Part shown: positions 46,325 through 57,477 of the stretch, piece after piece
How positions within the stretch are numbered: position 1 is the stretch's first letter
Layout of the letters: every line of letters begins with the position of its first letter
Assembly (NCBI GenBank): GCA_030549495.1
Contig: JAUIRK010000061.1
Location: forward strand, 248,001 to 312,000
Direction of reading: 5' to 3'
From: Nectonema munidae
Taxonomy: Eukaryota; Nematomorpha; Nectonematoida; Nectonematidae
DNA: 64,000 nt
The notes under the pieces: generated by a model
What the model was told of the DNA's origin: nothing
The model's input: the letters and a program-made list of their open reading frames with translations, nothing else
The model's database searches: none
Position numbers and translations under genes: made by a program

Positions 46325-47699
46325 CTGCCCTCAGATTCTTCTTCTCGGGCGACTACAAATAAAGATGTCATTATTGTGTCGAAAGCATACAAGGGACAGA
46401 CTACAAAGCAAAGAAAAACAAGCTAGGCAGAGTTTCAAAACAGTATGAAATCTGCAAAAGATTTATATGCCCTAAACACTCATTCACCTTTTGTTCACAA
46501 TGTCACTAATTCATATTTTTATTTGTTTTGATAAACCCCTTATAATTTTTGTCTTCAATGTTTGATATTTCTGCTTTTTATAATTTATTTATTACTTCTG
46601 ATTGAATAAAATTGTGAATTTTTGCTTTATATGGAAATTCATTCTATTTTTCACAGTTCTTTGAATGCGTCATAATTATACAGTTTTTGATTAAATGCTC
46701 TTGTCATTTAATTAACTAGTGACAAATTATCTTCCTGTTCGTTTATCTTTCAAAGGTATTCGTATCCTTGGAGAATCCAGCATATCTTGTACCATTCTTT
46801 TTTCTAAATGCAGGTATCGACAGGTTCATTTGATTGTTTTGCAAAAACGAGTATTAAAAAACCGCAAATTTGTTTCACACTTATTATTTTAAACTCTAAA
46901 TGTAAAACAGCCTAAAAAATAGAGTTTTCTTTGCCAATTTCTCTAAAACATGAACTTGTTATATAATTTGAATTAAAATTGTCGTAGATAGGTTTTAGAT
47001 AAAAACCACAAATTTTTTTTATCAGATTTCCCAAGTAAGCCTTGTTTATCACAAAATAAAAACCACAGTTCTGTTTTACACTTATAAATTTTTACAACAT
47101 AAAAGTGTAAGTTTTTTAAAATTTATTTTTATAAAAACGTATTCTCTAAAAAATTCGGATGCTCGTTTTAAAAGGCCAATTTTAGGGGATACCCGCAATT
47201 TTTTACTCACTAATTTTCCTTTATGATTGCCAAAAATGAAATCACAGTGTCCAATTCAACATATTTTGATGTAATAGTTGAAAGTATATTTCATTAGATA
47301 TAGTTTTATCAAAGAAAATTTTAATTGGCACATTCTCAAAAATATTGGTGAATTTCAGAAAAATTTTAAATATATAATGTTAAATGTCTAAATATACATA
47401 TAAAGTTATTCCTTTTCTGACATTTCAAATAATCTTTTTATTTAAAACACAAGTTTTGCGCTTTAATAAAAATAGTATCAAAATTTTTCTGAAAACATAT
47501 AAATTTTGATATTCATTGACAGATTTGGACATGAAAAGGTCATCGAAGTGTCATTAAAATGGTATCAAAAGATGCAGCTAGCAATTATAGGAAAAGTCAA
47601 GTAGCCCCATAGCAAGGAGTTAAGCTGATTTCGTACGAATTAGTTTTTTGTTTAGGGGGGGGGGGGGTTGAAAAAAACCCCCCCTCGGCACTATTAGGG
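44505..47699 (+). mobile_element. piggyBac-like element 2, left end unclear
   Basis: The right end reads inward TTAACCCTAATAGTGCCGAG followed by C/G runs (47640-47703), with TTAA at 47700-47703. The 3' noncoding part (46325-47640) is AT-rich without further genes. No convincing left end was found; TTAAGCCTAGCC at 43503 is a candidate but would place a hAT fragment inside the element. Confidence 0.6.
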
Positions 47700-47703
47700 T
47701 TAA

Positions 47704-50654
47704 TCATCTAAACCACATTACCTCAAACCATAAACTCTCCATATCAAATTTCTTATGCTAAATTTTCTTCACATTAATCTTAACCACTCCAGAACTGCAT
47801 GGAACAACCTCTACAATATATTAATGTCATTTAAATACGACATCATTTCTATTAACGAACCATATATTCACATTCCACAATACACATGCAACTACACACT
47901 CATACATATACCTCCATTAAACGAATACTCTGCATGTATACTCATCAAATCAGCCATCTACAATACTCCTCTATTCCAACATTCTGACTCAAAACATGTT
48001 TTTACCCTCATCCCTACCAAACCATTACCATTACTCCATTGCTCACTCTATTCACCGCCATCCTCCGATCTTCCTATTTCTAACAAATTTGCACAAGTTT
48101 TCAATAAAATCACATCAGAGCTACCAAAAAATCACCATATTATCATCTCTGCTGATATGAACGCAAGATCTTTCATTTGGGATACCAAAAGTAACAATCG
48201 TGGCACTCTCACTGAAAACTTTCTTGCCTCTAAAAATTTAACTACCGCCGACAATAACAAACACCCAACTTTTATGAAAGTGAATCAAGACAAACTCTAT
48301 AAATCACACATTGATCTAACTATAACAACCTATCATTCGCTAAATCTCATTCACAACTAGTGCATCTCCAATACTCATTCCGCATCTGACCATTGCTACA
48401 TTACCTTTCAACTTTATCTGCGACATATTCCATCAAAACCTTTCTGTCCTCAATTTGGAAATCAAATCATTTGGACCTCATACTTTCAAAAACTTCAACT
48501 TAATCTAAGTCATAATCCTCTCAATACTGAATCAACCAAAAACATTGAATCATCTGCAACATACCTCAATAAAAATATTACATCTTGCATCCAAGCATCT
48601 CCCCAAACAATCAACAATTCAAGAGGCAAAACGCCTACTTTTGGAATTCTCAACTTACATCCCTCAAAAAAGAACTTCGAGCCTCACTAAAACGATTAAG
48701 AAAATCATATACCCCTTCCTCTATCCAATCTTACTTCACCCTCAAACATAAATTCAAAAGCGCCATCACACAAGCTAAAAAATAATCCTGGATCAAGTTC
48801 TGCAACCAAACCCCCTCAAATCCATGTTATCTAATAAACAAACTCAAAAATAATAAATCTCAGACCCCTCTACCAAAGCACCTTCTTCCAAACTCTAACA
48901 CCACTACACACATCAACCCCCCTTTCTTAACTCACTTTTCCCTTCTGATACACAAGATTCAGATAATATCTTCAACACAATGATTAGGAAAGCAGTTCAT
49001 CATCATCTTACACATAACACAGTAACCTTCTTCCCACCCATCACAGATAAAGAATTAAATCATACTATTAATAATCTCACATCAAAATCATCCTCTAGCC
49101 TGGATTACATAACATCAAAACACATAAAAAAAAAGCTTATCACATTTTAAAACCTCACCTCCTCAACATATACAACGCTCGCCTCAAACATAGCTTTTTC
49201 CCTAACATTTGGAAGATCTGCAAATTAATCCTCATTCCAAAACCAAACCGAAACCATGACCAAATTAAAAACTGGCGACCCATTTCAATCCTTCCAACTC
49301 TTGGCAAAATTTTAGAAAAATTACTAAGAAAACGCCTATTACACTATATATTCAAAAACAACTTGCTTCATCCAAATCAATTTGCATACCTCCCAAACAG
49401 AAACACTGAACTCGCATTAACTCGCCTCTCACTCTTCAACAACAGTGCAACAACCACATTTCTAGATATCATCGACAATGCGTTTAACTCTGCATGGCAC
49501 CCTGCGATCCTCCACAATCTTATTGAAAATAAATATCCCCTTTATATTATCAAATTCATACAAAACTACCTAAACAACCGCATTTTAATTTTCTTCCACA
49601 ACAACAACATCCACATTAAACAACTCTCCCTTTCTACACCACAAGGGCGTTGCCTTTCTGACATCTTATGGCTCATACTCATCAATCCACTCTTATCATA
49701 CATAAATTCTAACTCACACTTTGCTCAATGTTATTCTGATGATATTCTCTTTACATTTACCAACCCAAATCAAAACACAAACATCACCAATGCTACTAAC
49801 CTCTTTAACCAAATCGATACACTTGCACCAAAATACAAAATCCATTTTAACACATCCAAACTCAATGTAATTCACTTTACACGCAAAGAATCTCACCACA
49901 ACCTCTTTACACAAATTCATCTAATCTCATCACACCTGTCACTCACCTAAAATATCTTGGCATTACCTTCCAATCCAACCTAAAATTCTCTCTACATCTA
50001 AAGAATGTACTCTCCAAACTAACATCTACAATCTTCTTATTCAAAAAAGCCATATCATACAAATGGGGTCTCCACCCAAAAATTTCCAAATATATATACT
50101 CTTCTATTGTCTTACCTATTATTCAATACGGCATTCTATCACGGGGTCACACTCTAAAACTACAAAATACCAGAACCCTCATAAACAAAATTCACCGCAC
50201 CTGCCTCCTCACGATTACAAACGCCTATCACACTACCTCAACTTCTAAACTCGAACTTTTCACGCACACTCTCCCTATCCTATATAAACTAAAATTAACA
50301 ATTGTAAATCATTACTCCAAAACTTTCAAAGCATTACCCTCTATCCATCACTTCACCACGTTATACACACCCTTCTCATCCAAAATGCTTTCATATTTTG
50401 CCACCATCTGCAACAAATACATTCCACATCTTACCCACTACTCTATATCACCTGAAATCCATCCTATCATTCTTATTCATTCTTCTAAAATTACGCCCTA
50501 CAATCTGGTCTTATGCAAACACAAAAGCATCGTTATCAACCTAATCAAGAAGCAACGCTCAGATCCCTCTCTTACAAAACACTTATTTATTTTTACCGAC
50601 GGTTCCAAAACTGCATTCCATGCTTCAGCTGCCTACGCTTTTTACATCACCTAA
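47704..50654 (+). mobile_element. I/R1-group LINE with RNase H, C-rich coding strand
   Basis: ORF2 starts MLNFLHINLNHSRTAWNNL (47755). The endonuclease block HHIIISADMNARSFIWDTKS (about 48132) and NNRGTLTENFLAS are typical of the R1/LOA/I group. The reverse transcriptase region holds NWRPISILPTLGKILEKLL (about 49270), HPNQFAYLPNRNTELAL, FLDIIDNAFNSAW, STPQGRCLSD and YSDDILF (about 49732, in place of YADD). A C-terminal IFTDGSKTAFHASAAYAF (about 50590) marks an RNase H domain cut short by the next LINE. Stops at 48358, 48783 and elsewhere, with several shifts, disable it. The + strand is rich in C and poor in G, unlike the neighbours. Confidence 0.85.
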
Positions 50655-51895
50655 ACTAGCATCACTAGCGAATGAATGTAATTTTGTCAAATCTAAAAAG
50701 GGTCATAACAGTAAGTATAAAATAAAGGATAAGAATTGGCTTTCGGATGAAGTTTTAAGTTTAATTAAAAGAAGGGATAAACTTCATAAAAAAATTAATA
50801 GTTGTAATAATGTTTGTTCCCTATTGAAAACTGAACTGAAAAGTTTGAGAAATAGGATAAAATTTGAGTGTAGAAAGTTGAAACGTAGATTTTACTGTAG
50901 TCAGTATTAAAGACTCCAAGCAAATCTGGTCTAAATTGAATAGTATTCTTAAGCCTGGAAAAATTTCGATATCAGAAATTTCATTGAACAGTTCCTTAAT
51001 TTATGATTCATTTGAGATTGCTAATGCTTTAAATGATCACGTTTGTTCTACCTCAATTTCTTCGATAGGTGATCACTTTTCCAGCTATGTCAGTGAAGCA
51101 TCAAGTATGTTTAATTTTAGTAGATTTTCTCCTAATGATCTACTGAATGCAGTCATTTCTCTTGAAAACAGTGATTGTGAAGATTTTCTAGGGTTGTCCA
51201 CTAACAAAATCAAATCTATATTGAATATTGCATGCTCTCCATTAGTTTCCCTTTTCAATGATTGTGTTATACATGGTATTTTTCCACATGTTTTTAAAAT
51301 AGGGCGTGTCATTCCTGTTCCTAAAAAGGGATCGAAAATGTTAGTTGAGAAGAAAAAGATTTTTCTTCAAATAATCTGTATTTTGAAAACCAGCATGCTT
51401 TTAGAAAGTATTATTCAACTGAAACTTTGCATTTTTCTTTTTTGAATAATATTATAACTGACCTTGACAAAAATGAAAAAGTTTTAGCTGTATTTTTAGA
51501 CATGACTCGAGCATTTGATTCATTGTATCATATGATACTTTTGGAAAAACTCAAATTGTATGGATTTTCATCATCATTATCACTTGATCTGGTCGAATCA
51601 TATCTCCATAAAAGAGAACAGTTTGTTTCAATAAATGATATTTCGTCTAAACACAGTATGCTACATTGTGGTGTACTTCAAGGCTCCTTACCAGGCCCCT
51701 TATTGTTCAAAATATTTATTAATGATATTCCTCAAAGTAATCTAAAAATAAAAATTTTCTTGTTTGCTGATGATGTAACATTATTATTTTCATCTAATTC
51801 CATATCATTTGATTCTGAACTTGAAAATTTGCATAAAAACTATAACAAGGTTTTAAAATGGTGTTCATCTAATGATTTGGCACACACGCGTGCTA
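50655..51895 (+). mobile_element. CR1/Jockey-type LINE fragment, no endonuclease
   Basis: It begins in the linker before the reverse transcriptase (KDKNWLSDEVLSLIKRRDKL at about 50729). It continues with FKIGRVIPVPKKGSK (about 51294), VFLDMTRAFDSLYHMILLEK (51490), GVLQGSLPGPLLFKIFINDI (51670) and FADD (51766-51777), and ends abruptly at about 51895 in RT/thumb sequence. Shifts lie near 50908, 51340 and 51420. It abuts the RNase H part of the preceding LINE in the same orientation, which suggests an insertion or a fusion junction at 50654/50655. Confidence 0.82.
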
Positions 51896-52034
51896 AAGAT
51901 GTGGTGAAGCGTATGTGAGATAAGAATTCACTGCGCTCACAAACGCGTAATGCAACATGTGGCCCTTCGTTAAAAACTAGAAAGGTTGTATCTAAACTAA
52001 ATAAAAGTAGACTACGATTATCCAACAAAACTCG

Positions 52035-52740
52035 TACATTTAATCGACATTTTTCACTTGAAAAATAATTTAAAATTTATTAGAAAAATATTATACTGAC
52101 CTATACTACTGACCCATAAAAAGTAAAAAATATATATTAATTTTCGACAGTTTTATTTAAAACTATGCCATTTAAAAATGTTAAAAACCATATTCTACCT
52201 TTGTGAATATAAAATTTTGAAGAAATAATATATAAACTCATCACGTTAATTATTGGTATTTTTTGAAACTAGATACAAGTTGACTGACCTCACATAAAAG
52301 CAAATTTTGGAAAAATAAAAATATATTTATTTGTAAAGCCTAGCCTATTTTACGCACAAAGAGTATAGCTTCAAATCTTGTAAATTCGATCAACATTTTT
52401 CACTTCAAAAATAATTTTAAATTTATTAGAAAAACATTATACTGACCTATACTACTGACCCATAAAAAGTAAAAAATATATATTAATTTTCGACAGTTTT
52501 CTTTAACTATGAAATTTTAAAATGTAAAAAATCATTTTTACCTTTGTGAATATAAAATATTGAAAAAATATTATATAAATTAAGAACGTTAATTATTATT
52601 GGTATTTTTTGAAACTAGATAAAACTTGATTGACGTCACATAAAAGCAGATTTTGGAAAAATGAAAATATATTTGTTTTTATAAACTAGCCTATGTTAAC
52701 CACAAAGAGTATACCTTTCAATGATACCATTTTCATTCAA
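52035..52740. repeat. Tandem duplication, about 350-bp unit, two copies
   Basis: Copy 1 starts near 52042 and copy 2 near 52391. Both contain CATTTTTCACTT, TACTGACCTATACTACTGAC, TTAATTTTCGACAGTTTT and GCCTATxTTA..CACAAAGAGTATA. Identity is high by eye (about 90%). Confidence 0.85.
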
Positions 52741-54501
52741 TTTTTTTTTAAAAATCTTGCTTCAATAAAAAGGTGGTCCGTAATTTTTTCAAAAATTTAG
52801 ACAAAATTTTTCTAAGTAAAGTCCATTTATTAAAATTTTTTAAAACTTTTGGAAAAATAAATTATTCTAGAGCAGTGCTTCTCAAAGTGGTCCCCAGCGC
52901 CCCCTTGGGGGCGTTCACGAAATGAAAGGGGGCGCTGTGAGGCTCGGCTCAGAATAGGGAGCGCTGAACGTAAAAAGGGGGCGTTGAAGAGACTAAATAT
53001 ATGAAAAAATGTTTTCAAAAAGAACCATTTAAAAAACCCTATAATTCTACTATTTATCCTGAGAATCTGCTATATGTGTATGCGCAATTGTTCTATCAAA
53101 GGGAAAGCGAACATTAGGGTTATTTTACTCATCATACTCGTTTGTAGCAAACTATAATGAGAATTGAGAAACATGATGACAACATTCAAAACTAGCAAAA
53201 GCGAAGATTGATTTGTCTGTTGATAAAGTTAGTGTTAGGGTAAGAGTACACTTAATAGTACTAGCCATCAATCAGCATTATTGTGGTAATAAGGGTATGA
53301 TGAAAAAGTTGGTGTGTGAAGGCAACAGATGAATCTATCTTTGCAAGACTTATTTGCTGCTATCATGTGTTTGTCATTATAGTGTGACCCAAACAAGTAT
53401 CATGAGAACCCTTATGTTGGAGAACTCCATCAAAGTGCTTCTGTATTAGTTGGATATGTAAAATGCGCCTAAATAGCTGGTGTTTTATATCACGTTTTTC
53501 TCAATAATGAATATATACTTTAGTTACACTTACAGCATCTGGCATAACCAACTACACACGAATCGCTTTTCTTCTATTTAGAACTGTTTCTTCAAAGTCT
53601 TCTTTTTGCATTACATGTGTTTTGCATTTCCTACAACAAAATAAAATCACATACTTCTGCCTTACATATATTTCAGTGTTTGCTCTCAATAAGTAACATC
53701 CTAATTTTTGTTCAATATTTTATAAAATATCGATAGGGAGCTATAACTCAAGTTGAGTAAACTCGCTATAGTTTATTATTTTAATAACTTCAGGTTTTTG
53801 TTTTTCAAATGGATTTATTGTGCTGTACATCAATTAAAAACTTGATGCATGAACTCTACTACTGCACATGTTATTTTTAATACAAACTCCCATCTGAATA
53901 AACTAACTTTGTATAAATTTTTCAAAATTGCTTATTTGTAAATAGTAATTGTGAAAATAAAATGAAATAATTTTATAAAATCTCCATGGATTGAATTGAT
54001 GAACTGATATGTAAGTGTAAATAGTATTCTGATAATTGTTTACAAATGGAAAAGGATGTTTGTCATAAATTCCATTCTTAGTACGTTTTTGGTTTTAATA
54101 TGAGGTTTGTTTTTTTATAGTAATGGCAAAAAAAATTATTTCTCATATGCTTGTTTTAATTTATATGCCTTATTCCTTATCATTCTTACATTCTCACAAG
54201 TCCTTAGTTTTTGGTAGTAAACGAGCTTTTGGTTTTCCAATTTTTCGCCAAAAATAATTTGAGTTTTTTAATTTTTCATGATGAATTTAACTTTTTATTT
54301 TTGTATTGTATCAAGTACTTAAATATTAATACCAGTCAGCTTCTATTTTAATAATAACGTTATTTAAATATGTAATTGCAAAGTTGAGCTATGTTCAGTA
54401 TAAAATTTTCAACATATTCATATTTTTGAATTTCTTTGCATACAAACATTTATTTGGTTGTGAAAAACACTCAAATCAAAGAAAGAATACTATGTTACGA
54501 G

Positions 54502-54978
54502 CATGGGCGTCCTCAGAGGTGGCACTCGACCCCTCTTTCTCCCTCCTGCCTCTGGTAAAATAGATTGGAATTATATTTACTCAATTTATATACAGTAACG
54601 TAGCCAGCATGTTTATTTTGCGGGAGCATATAATAAAATTAGCGGGGGTCTATATGAAAATTAGAGGTGGGTCTACCATGAATTTACAACAGACTTCATA
54701 AGTACCGTTTCTTTTCTCGCAATATTCTCAGATTTATGGTAGAGTTACTTCTAAGTGTATGCTTGAAAAACTATATATTCGCTTGATATGCACATAAAAA
54801 TTAAAGTCAATAGGGAGATGTAAAGAACCCACAATTTTTGTGAGAGGGGGTGAGGGCTGGCCCCAGTTTCCATAGCTAGCTACGTTGCTGTTTATATGTA
54901 TTTTTTATAAATCATATCATTTTTTATATTTAAAAAATTTTTGCTTCTCCCTAAAAATTTTTTCTGCCGACGCCCATG
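54502..54978. mobile_element. MITE with ends CATGGGCGTC, itself carrying a MITE
   Basis: Inverted ends CATGGGCGTC and GACGCCCATG are flanked by GTTACGAG and ATTACGAC (central six bases identical). It lies in the 5' noncoding part of the hAT element and hosts the 54593-54890 insertion. Confidence 0.72.
54593..54890. mobile_element. hAT-like MITE, family CAGTGRCGTAGC, copy 2
   Basis: Ends CAGTAACGTAGCCAGC and, inward, CAGCAACGTAGCTAGC; flanks TTTATATA and TTTATATG (7 of 8). Same family as 585-787. It is the innermost of three nested elements. Confidence 0.85.
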
Positions 54979-55135
54979 ATTACGACTAGTGGATTAATAT
55001 GCAAGTTAAAAATTTTCAAACAATTTTTGAATTTAACATAAAATTGAAATAGTTTTCTTATGTAATTTTTAACGCTGTTTAGATTTTTAGACACACTTTT
55101 GTGTACAATAAAAACTTTTTTCCTCAAAGATCATC

Positions 55136-56763
55136 ATGTCCCAAAACCCAACAAAAAAATTCAGACAATACTCTGTTGAGTATTTAAAACTCGGCTTCAT
55201 CGCAACGCCTCATAACAATCAAAAACCAATGTGTCTCATTTGTGAAAGAGAATTTTCGAATGAAGCCATCAAGGTTGGCTGAACATATCAAAAAAATGCA
55301 TCCTAATCAAGTGAATAAAGATGTTTCTTATTTCCTTGCCTTGAAAAATAAATTCAACAAAAGACGATCAATCACTTCTCTCATGACGAGCCAAACACAA
55401 AAAGCTGATGATGGGCTTGTGTATTCTTACAATATTTCAAGACTTATAGCTAAATCAGGAAAATCACATACAATAGGAGAGCAGCTCCTTTTGCCAGTTG
55501 CAGAAGAAGTTTTGAATACCGTAGTACATCATAATTCTCCTCATACTATTATTAGATCAATTCCTCTTAGCGATGATACTGTTCGAAGAAGAATCGACGA
55601 AATGGGTGAAGATATTGAGGAAGCTTTGTGCGATCTTCTTAAGAAACAAAAATTCGGCTTGCAGCTTGATGAATCCACTCTACCAAACAATGAGGCACTT
55701 CTTTTAAGTTAGGCACGATTCATTAAAGATGATACAATCGTTCAAGAACTACTGTTTGTTAAAGAATTAGAGATTGATACTCGAGGCAGCTCTATTTTTT
55801 CGGCAGTAGAAAGTTTTTTCAAAGAAAAAGATATTCCATTAACAAACATCATTGCCTGTGCTACGGATGGCGCTCCCGCATTAACAGGAAAACACAGAGG
55901 ATTTCTTTCATATTTGAAAAAGCTGTGCCAGATGTTTTCACAATTCATTGTGTTATTCATTGCCAACATTTAGTGGCTAAAAACTTGAGTTCATCACTAT
56001 TTGACTCACTCAGTATTGTTATTAAATCAGTTAATAAAATAAAAAGCCAACCGCTGAATTCTCGAATGCTGCGTAAAATGTGTGAAGAAAAAGATGAACA
56101 GTTTGACCGTCTTCTTCAACATACTGAAGTAAGATGAACTTGGAGTTACAAGGTGATAGTATGACACTCATCAAAGCAAAATCAAAAATCTGCAATTTTA
56201 TAGATAAATTGCATTATATGAGAGGAAATATGGGCCGAAGAAATCTTGTTAATTTTCCAAGTTTGAAGCTGAACACAGATGAGTCACGTGATACAGAGGA
56301 TGAAGATCTTTTGAACTATTGTGATCATTTGAAACTTCTTAAAGATGCTATGGTGACAAGGTACCAAGATCTGATAGACATGGAAATACCCGACTGGGTC
56401 TTCAATCCTTTCACTTACGACTGCTCAAATGAGAGCGACGTCTCAATTCAAAATGAAATAATCACCATAAAAAATGACTTTGAATTGAAGCCCCCATTCA
56501 AGAAATCATATTCAGATTTCTGGTTACAAACTGAAATCACTCGGAGTTATAAAAACTTATGGGATAAAATAAAAATATATTTCCTGGCTTTCCCATCCAC
56601 TTACATGGCCGAACGTGGATTTAGTGCTGTCTCAAAACTTTTAACAAACCAAAGAAATCGCCTTGACATTATGAAAAGAGGTGATTTGAGAATAAATTTA
56701 AGTAATTTCGAGCCTAGAATAAAGACACTAGCGCAAAAACATCATTTTCATGCCTCTCATTGA
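55136..56763 (+). pseudogene. hAT transposase, FAM200/ZBED5-like, few lesions
   Basis: Starts MSQNPTKKFRQYSVEYLKLG at the ATG at 55136. A BED-type finger has PMCLICE and, after a small deletion and frame change near 55262, LAEHIKKMH. The core shows KQKFGLQLDEST (first Asp, about 55659), a TAG at 55710-55712 where the family reads a sense codon before RFIKDD, IIACATDGAPALTGKHRGF (second Asp, about 55849) and CVIHCQHLVAKNL. A gap and shift lie near 56135 (the family's RW segment is missing). The end has FLAFPSTYMAERGFSAVSKL and LTNQRNRL, the dimerisation region with the last Glu. Three or four lesions in about 540 residues suggest relatively recent decay. No introns. Confidence 0.9.
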
Positions 56764-57068
56764 TTCATGTATGGAAAATTGACATTTTGTCGTTGTAAGT
56801 ATGCATTTTTGAATTTTTATTTAATAAATTATTACTTGTGATATATAGTTTTCAAAAGGGGGCGGTAAAGAATTAAATTTCGCCATAGGGGGCGCTGGTT
56901 TAAAGAAGTTTGAGAACCACTGTTCTAGAGTATGTAGCAAACGATAAGCTTTCTAATGATATATATATATATCATGAAAAAGAAATATTGAAAAAAAGTT
57001 TAATTCTTTCTGCAAATCAAACAAGTAAAAATTTTCAAAAAGTAGTATTAGTATTATTATTATTATTA

Positions 57069-57471
57069 CTAGACGGTCCCTGTGTTTGGTCTCTCGCTTC
57101 GCTCGAGACCTGTTTGGATTCTAGCATCTCAAAAAGATGGCATGCCACATTATACCACGTATGACAAATCATTGCTACTGGGATTCTAGGACGTGTGACA
57201 GATCATTGGTACTGTGATTCTAGGACGTGTGACAGATCATTGGTACCGCGTAATTCTAGGACGTGTGACAGATCATTGGTACTGTGATTCTAGGACGTGT
57301 GACAGATCATTGGTACTGTGATTCTAGGACGTGTGACAGATCATTGGTACCGCGTGATCCTAGGTCCTGTGAAAGATCATTGGTAACGCGTGATTCTAGG
57401 TTCAGTTATCGCATGATCCTAGGTCCTGTGAAAGATCATTGGTACCGCGTGATTCTAGGTAATAGAGTTTA
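57069..57471 (+). mobile_element. Hairpin-headed element with 36-bp tandem array, copy 2
   Basis: Begins CTAGACGGTCCCTGTG with the hairpin-forming GGTCTCTCGCTTCGCTCGAG then ACC, the reverse complement of the head at 25415-25484. Eight or nine monomers follow, of the form GACAGATCATTGGTACCGCG then TGATTCTAGGACGTGT. Two monomer types alternate, one with GACGTGTGACAGA and the other with TCCTGTGAAAGA or CCAGTTAAAGA. The left flank (AGTATTATTATTATTATTA) differs from the copy-1 flank right at the CTAG. Confidence 0.65.
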
Positions 57472-57477
57472 GAAAAA

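Larger units (their letters stand above)
52873..56922 (+). mobile_element. FAM200/ZBED5-like hAT, both ends and perfect duplication
   Basis: Ends CAGTGCTTCTCAAAGTGG and, inward from the right, CAGTGGTTCTCAAACTTC, each followed by GGGGGCGCT motifs. The 8-bp duplication TTCTAGAG is perfect on both sides (52865-52872 and 56923-56930). The element is 4,050 bp: about 2.2 kb of 5' noncoding DNA that holds a MITE within a MITE (54502-54978), then the transposase. The sequence outside both ends resembles the AT-rich satellite unit, so it landed in that repeat. Confidence 0.92.

Noticed and set aside
43122-47703. TTAA ends at 43132 and 47703 as the two termini of one piggyBac
   Set aside because: Both ends point the same way (GGGTTAA on the + strand), so they cannot bound a single element.
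57284-57472. Open frame of repeated CDRSLV-type peptides
   Set aside because: Direct translation of the 36-bp array.
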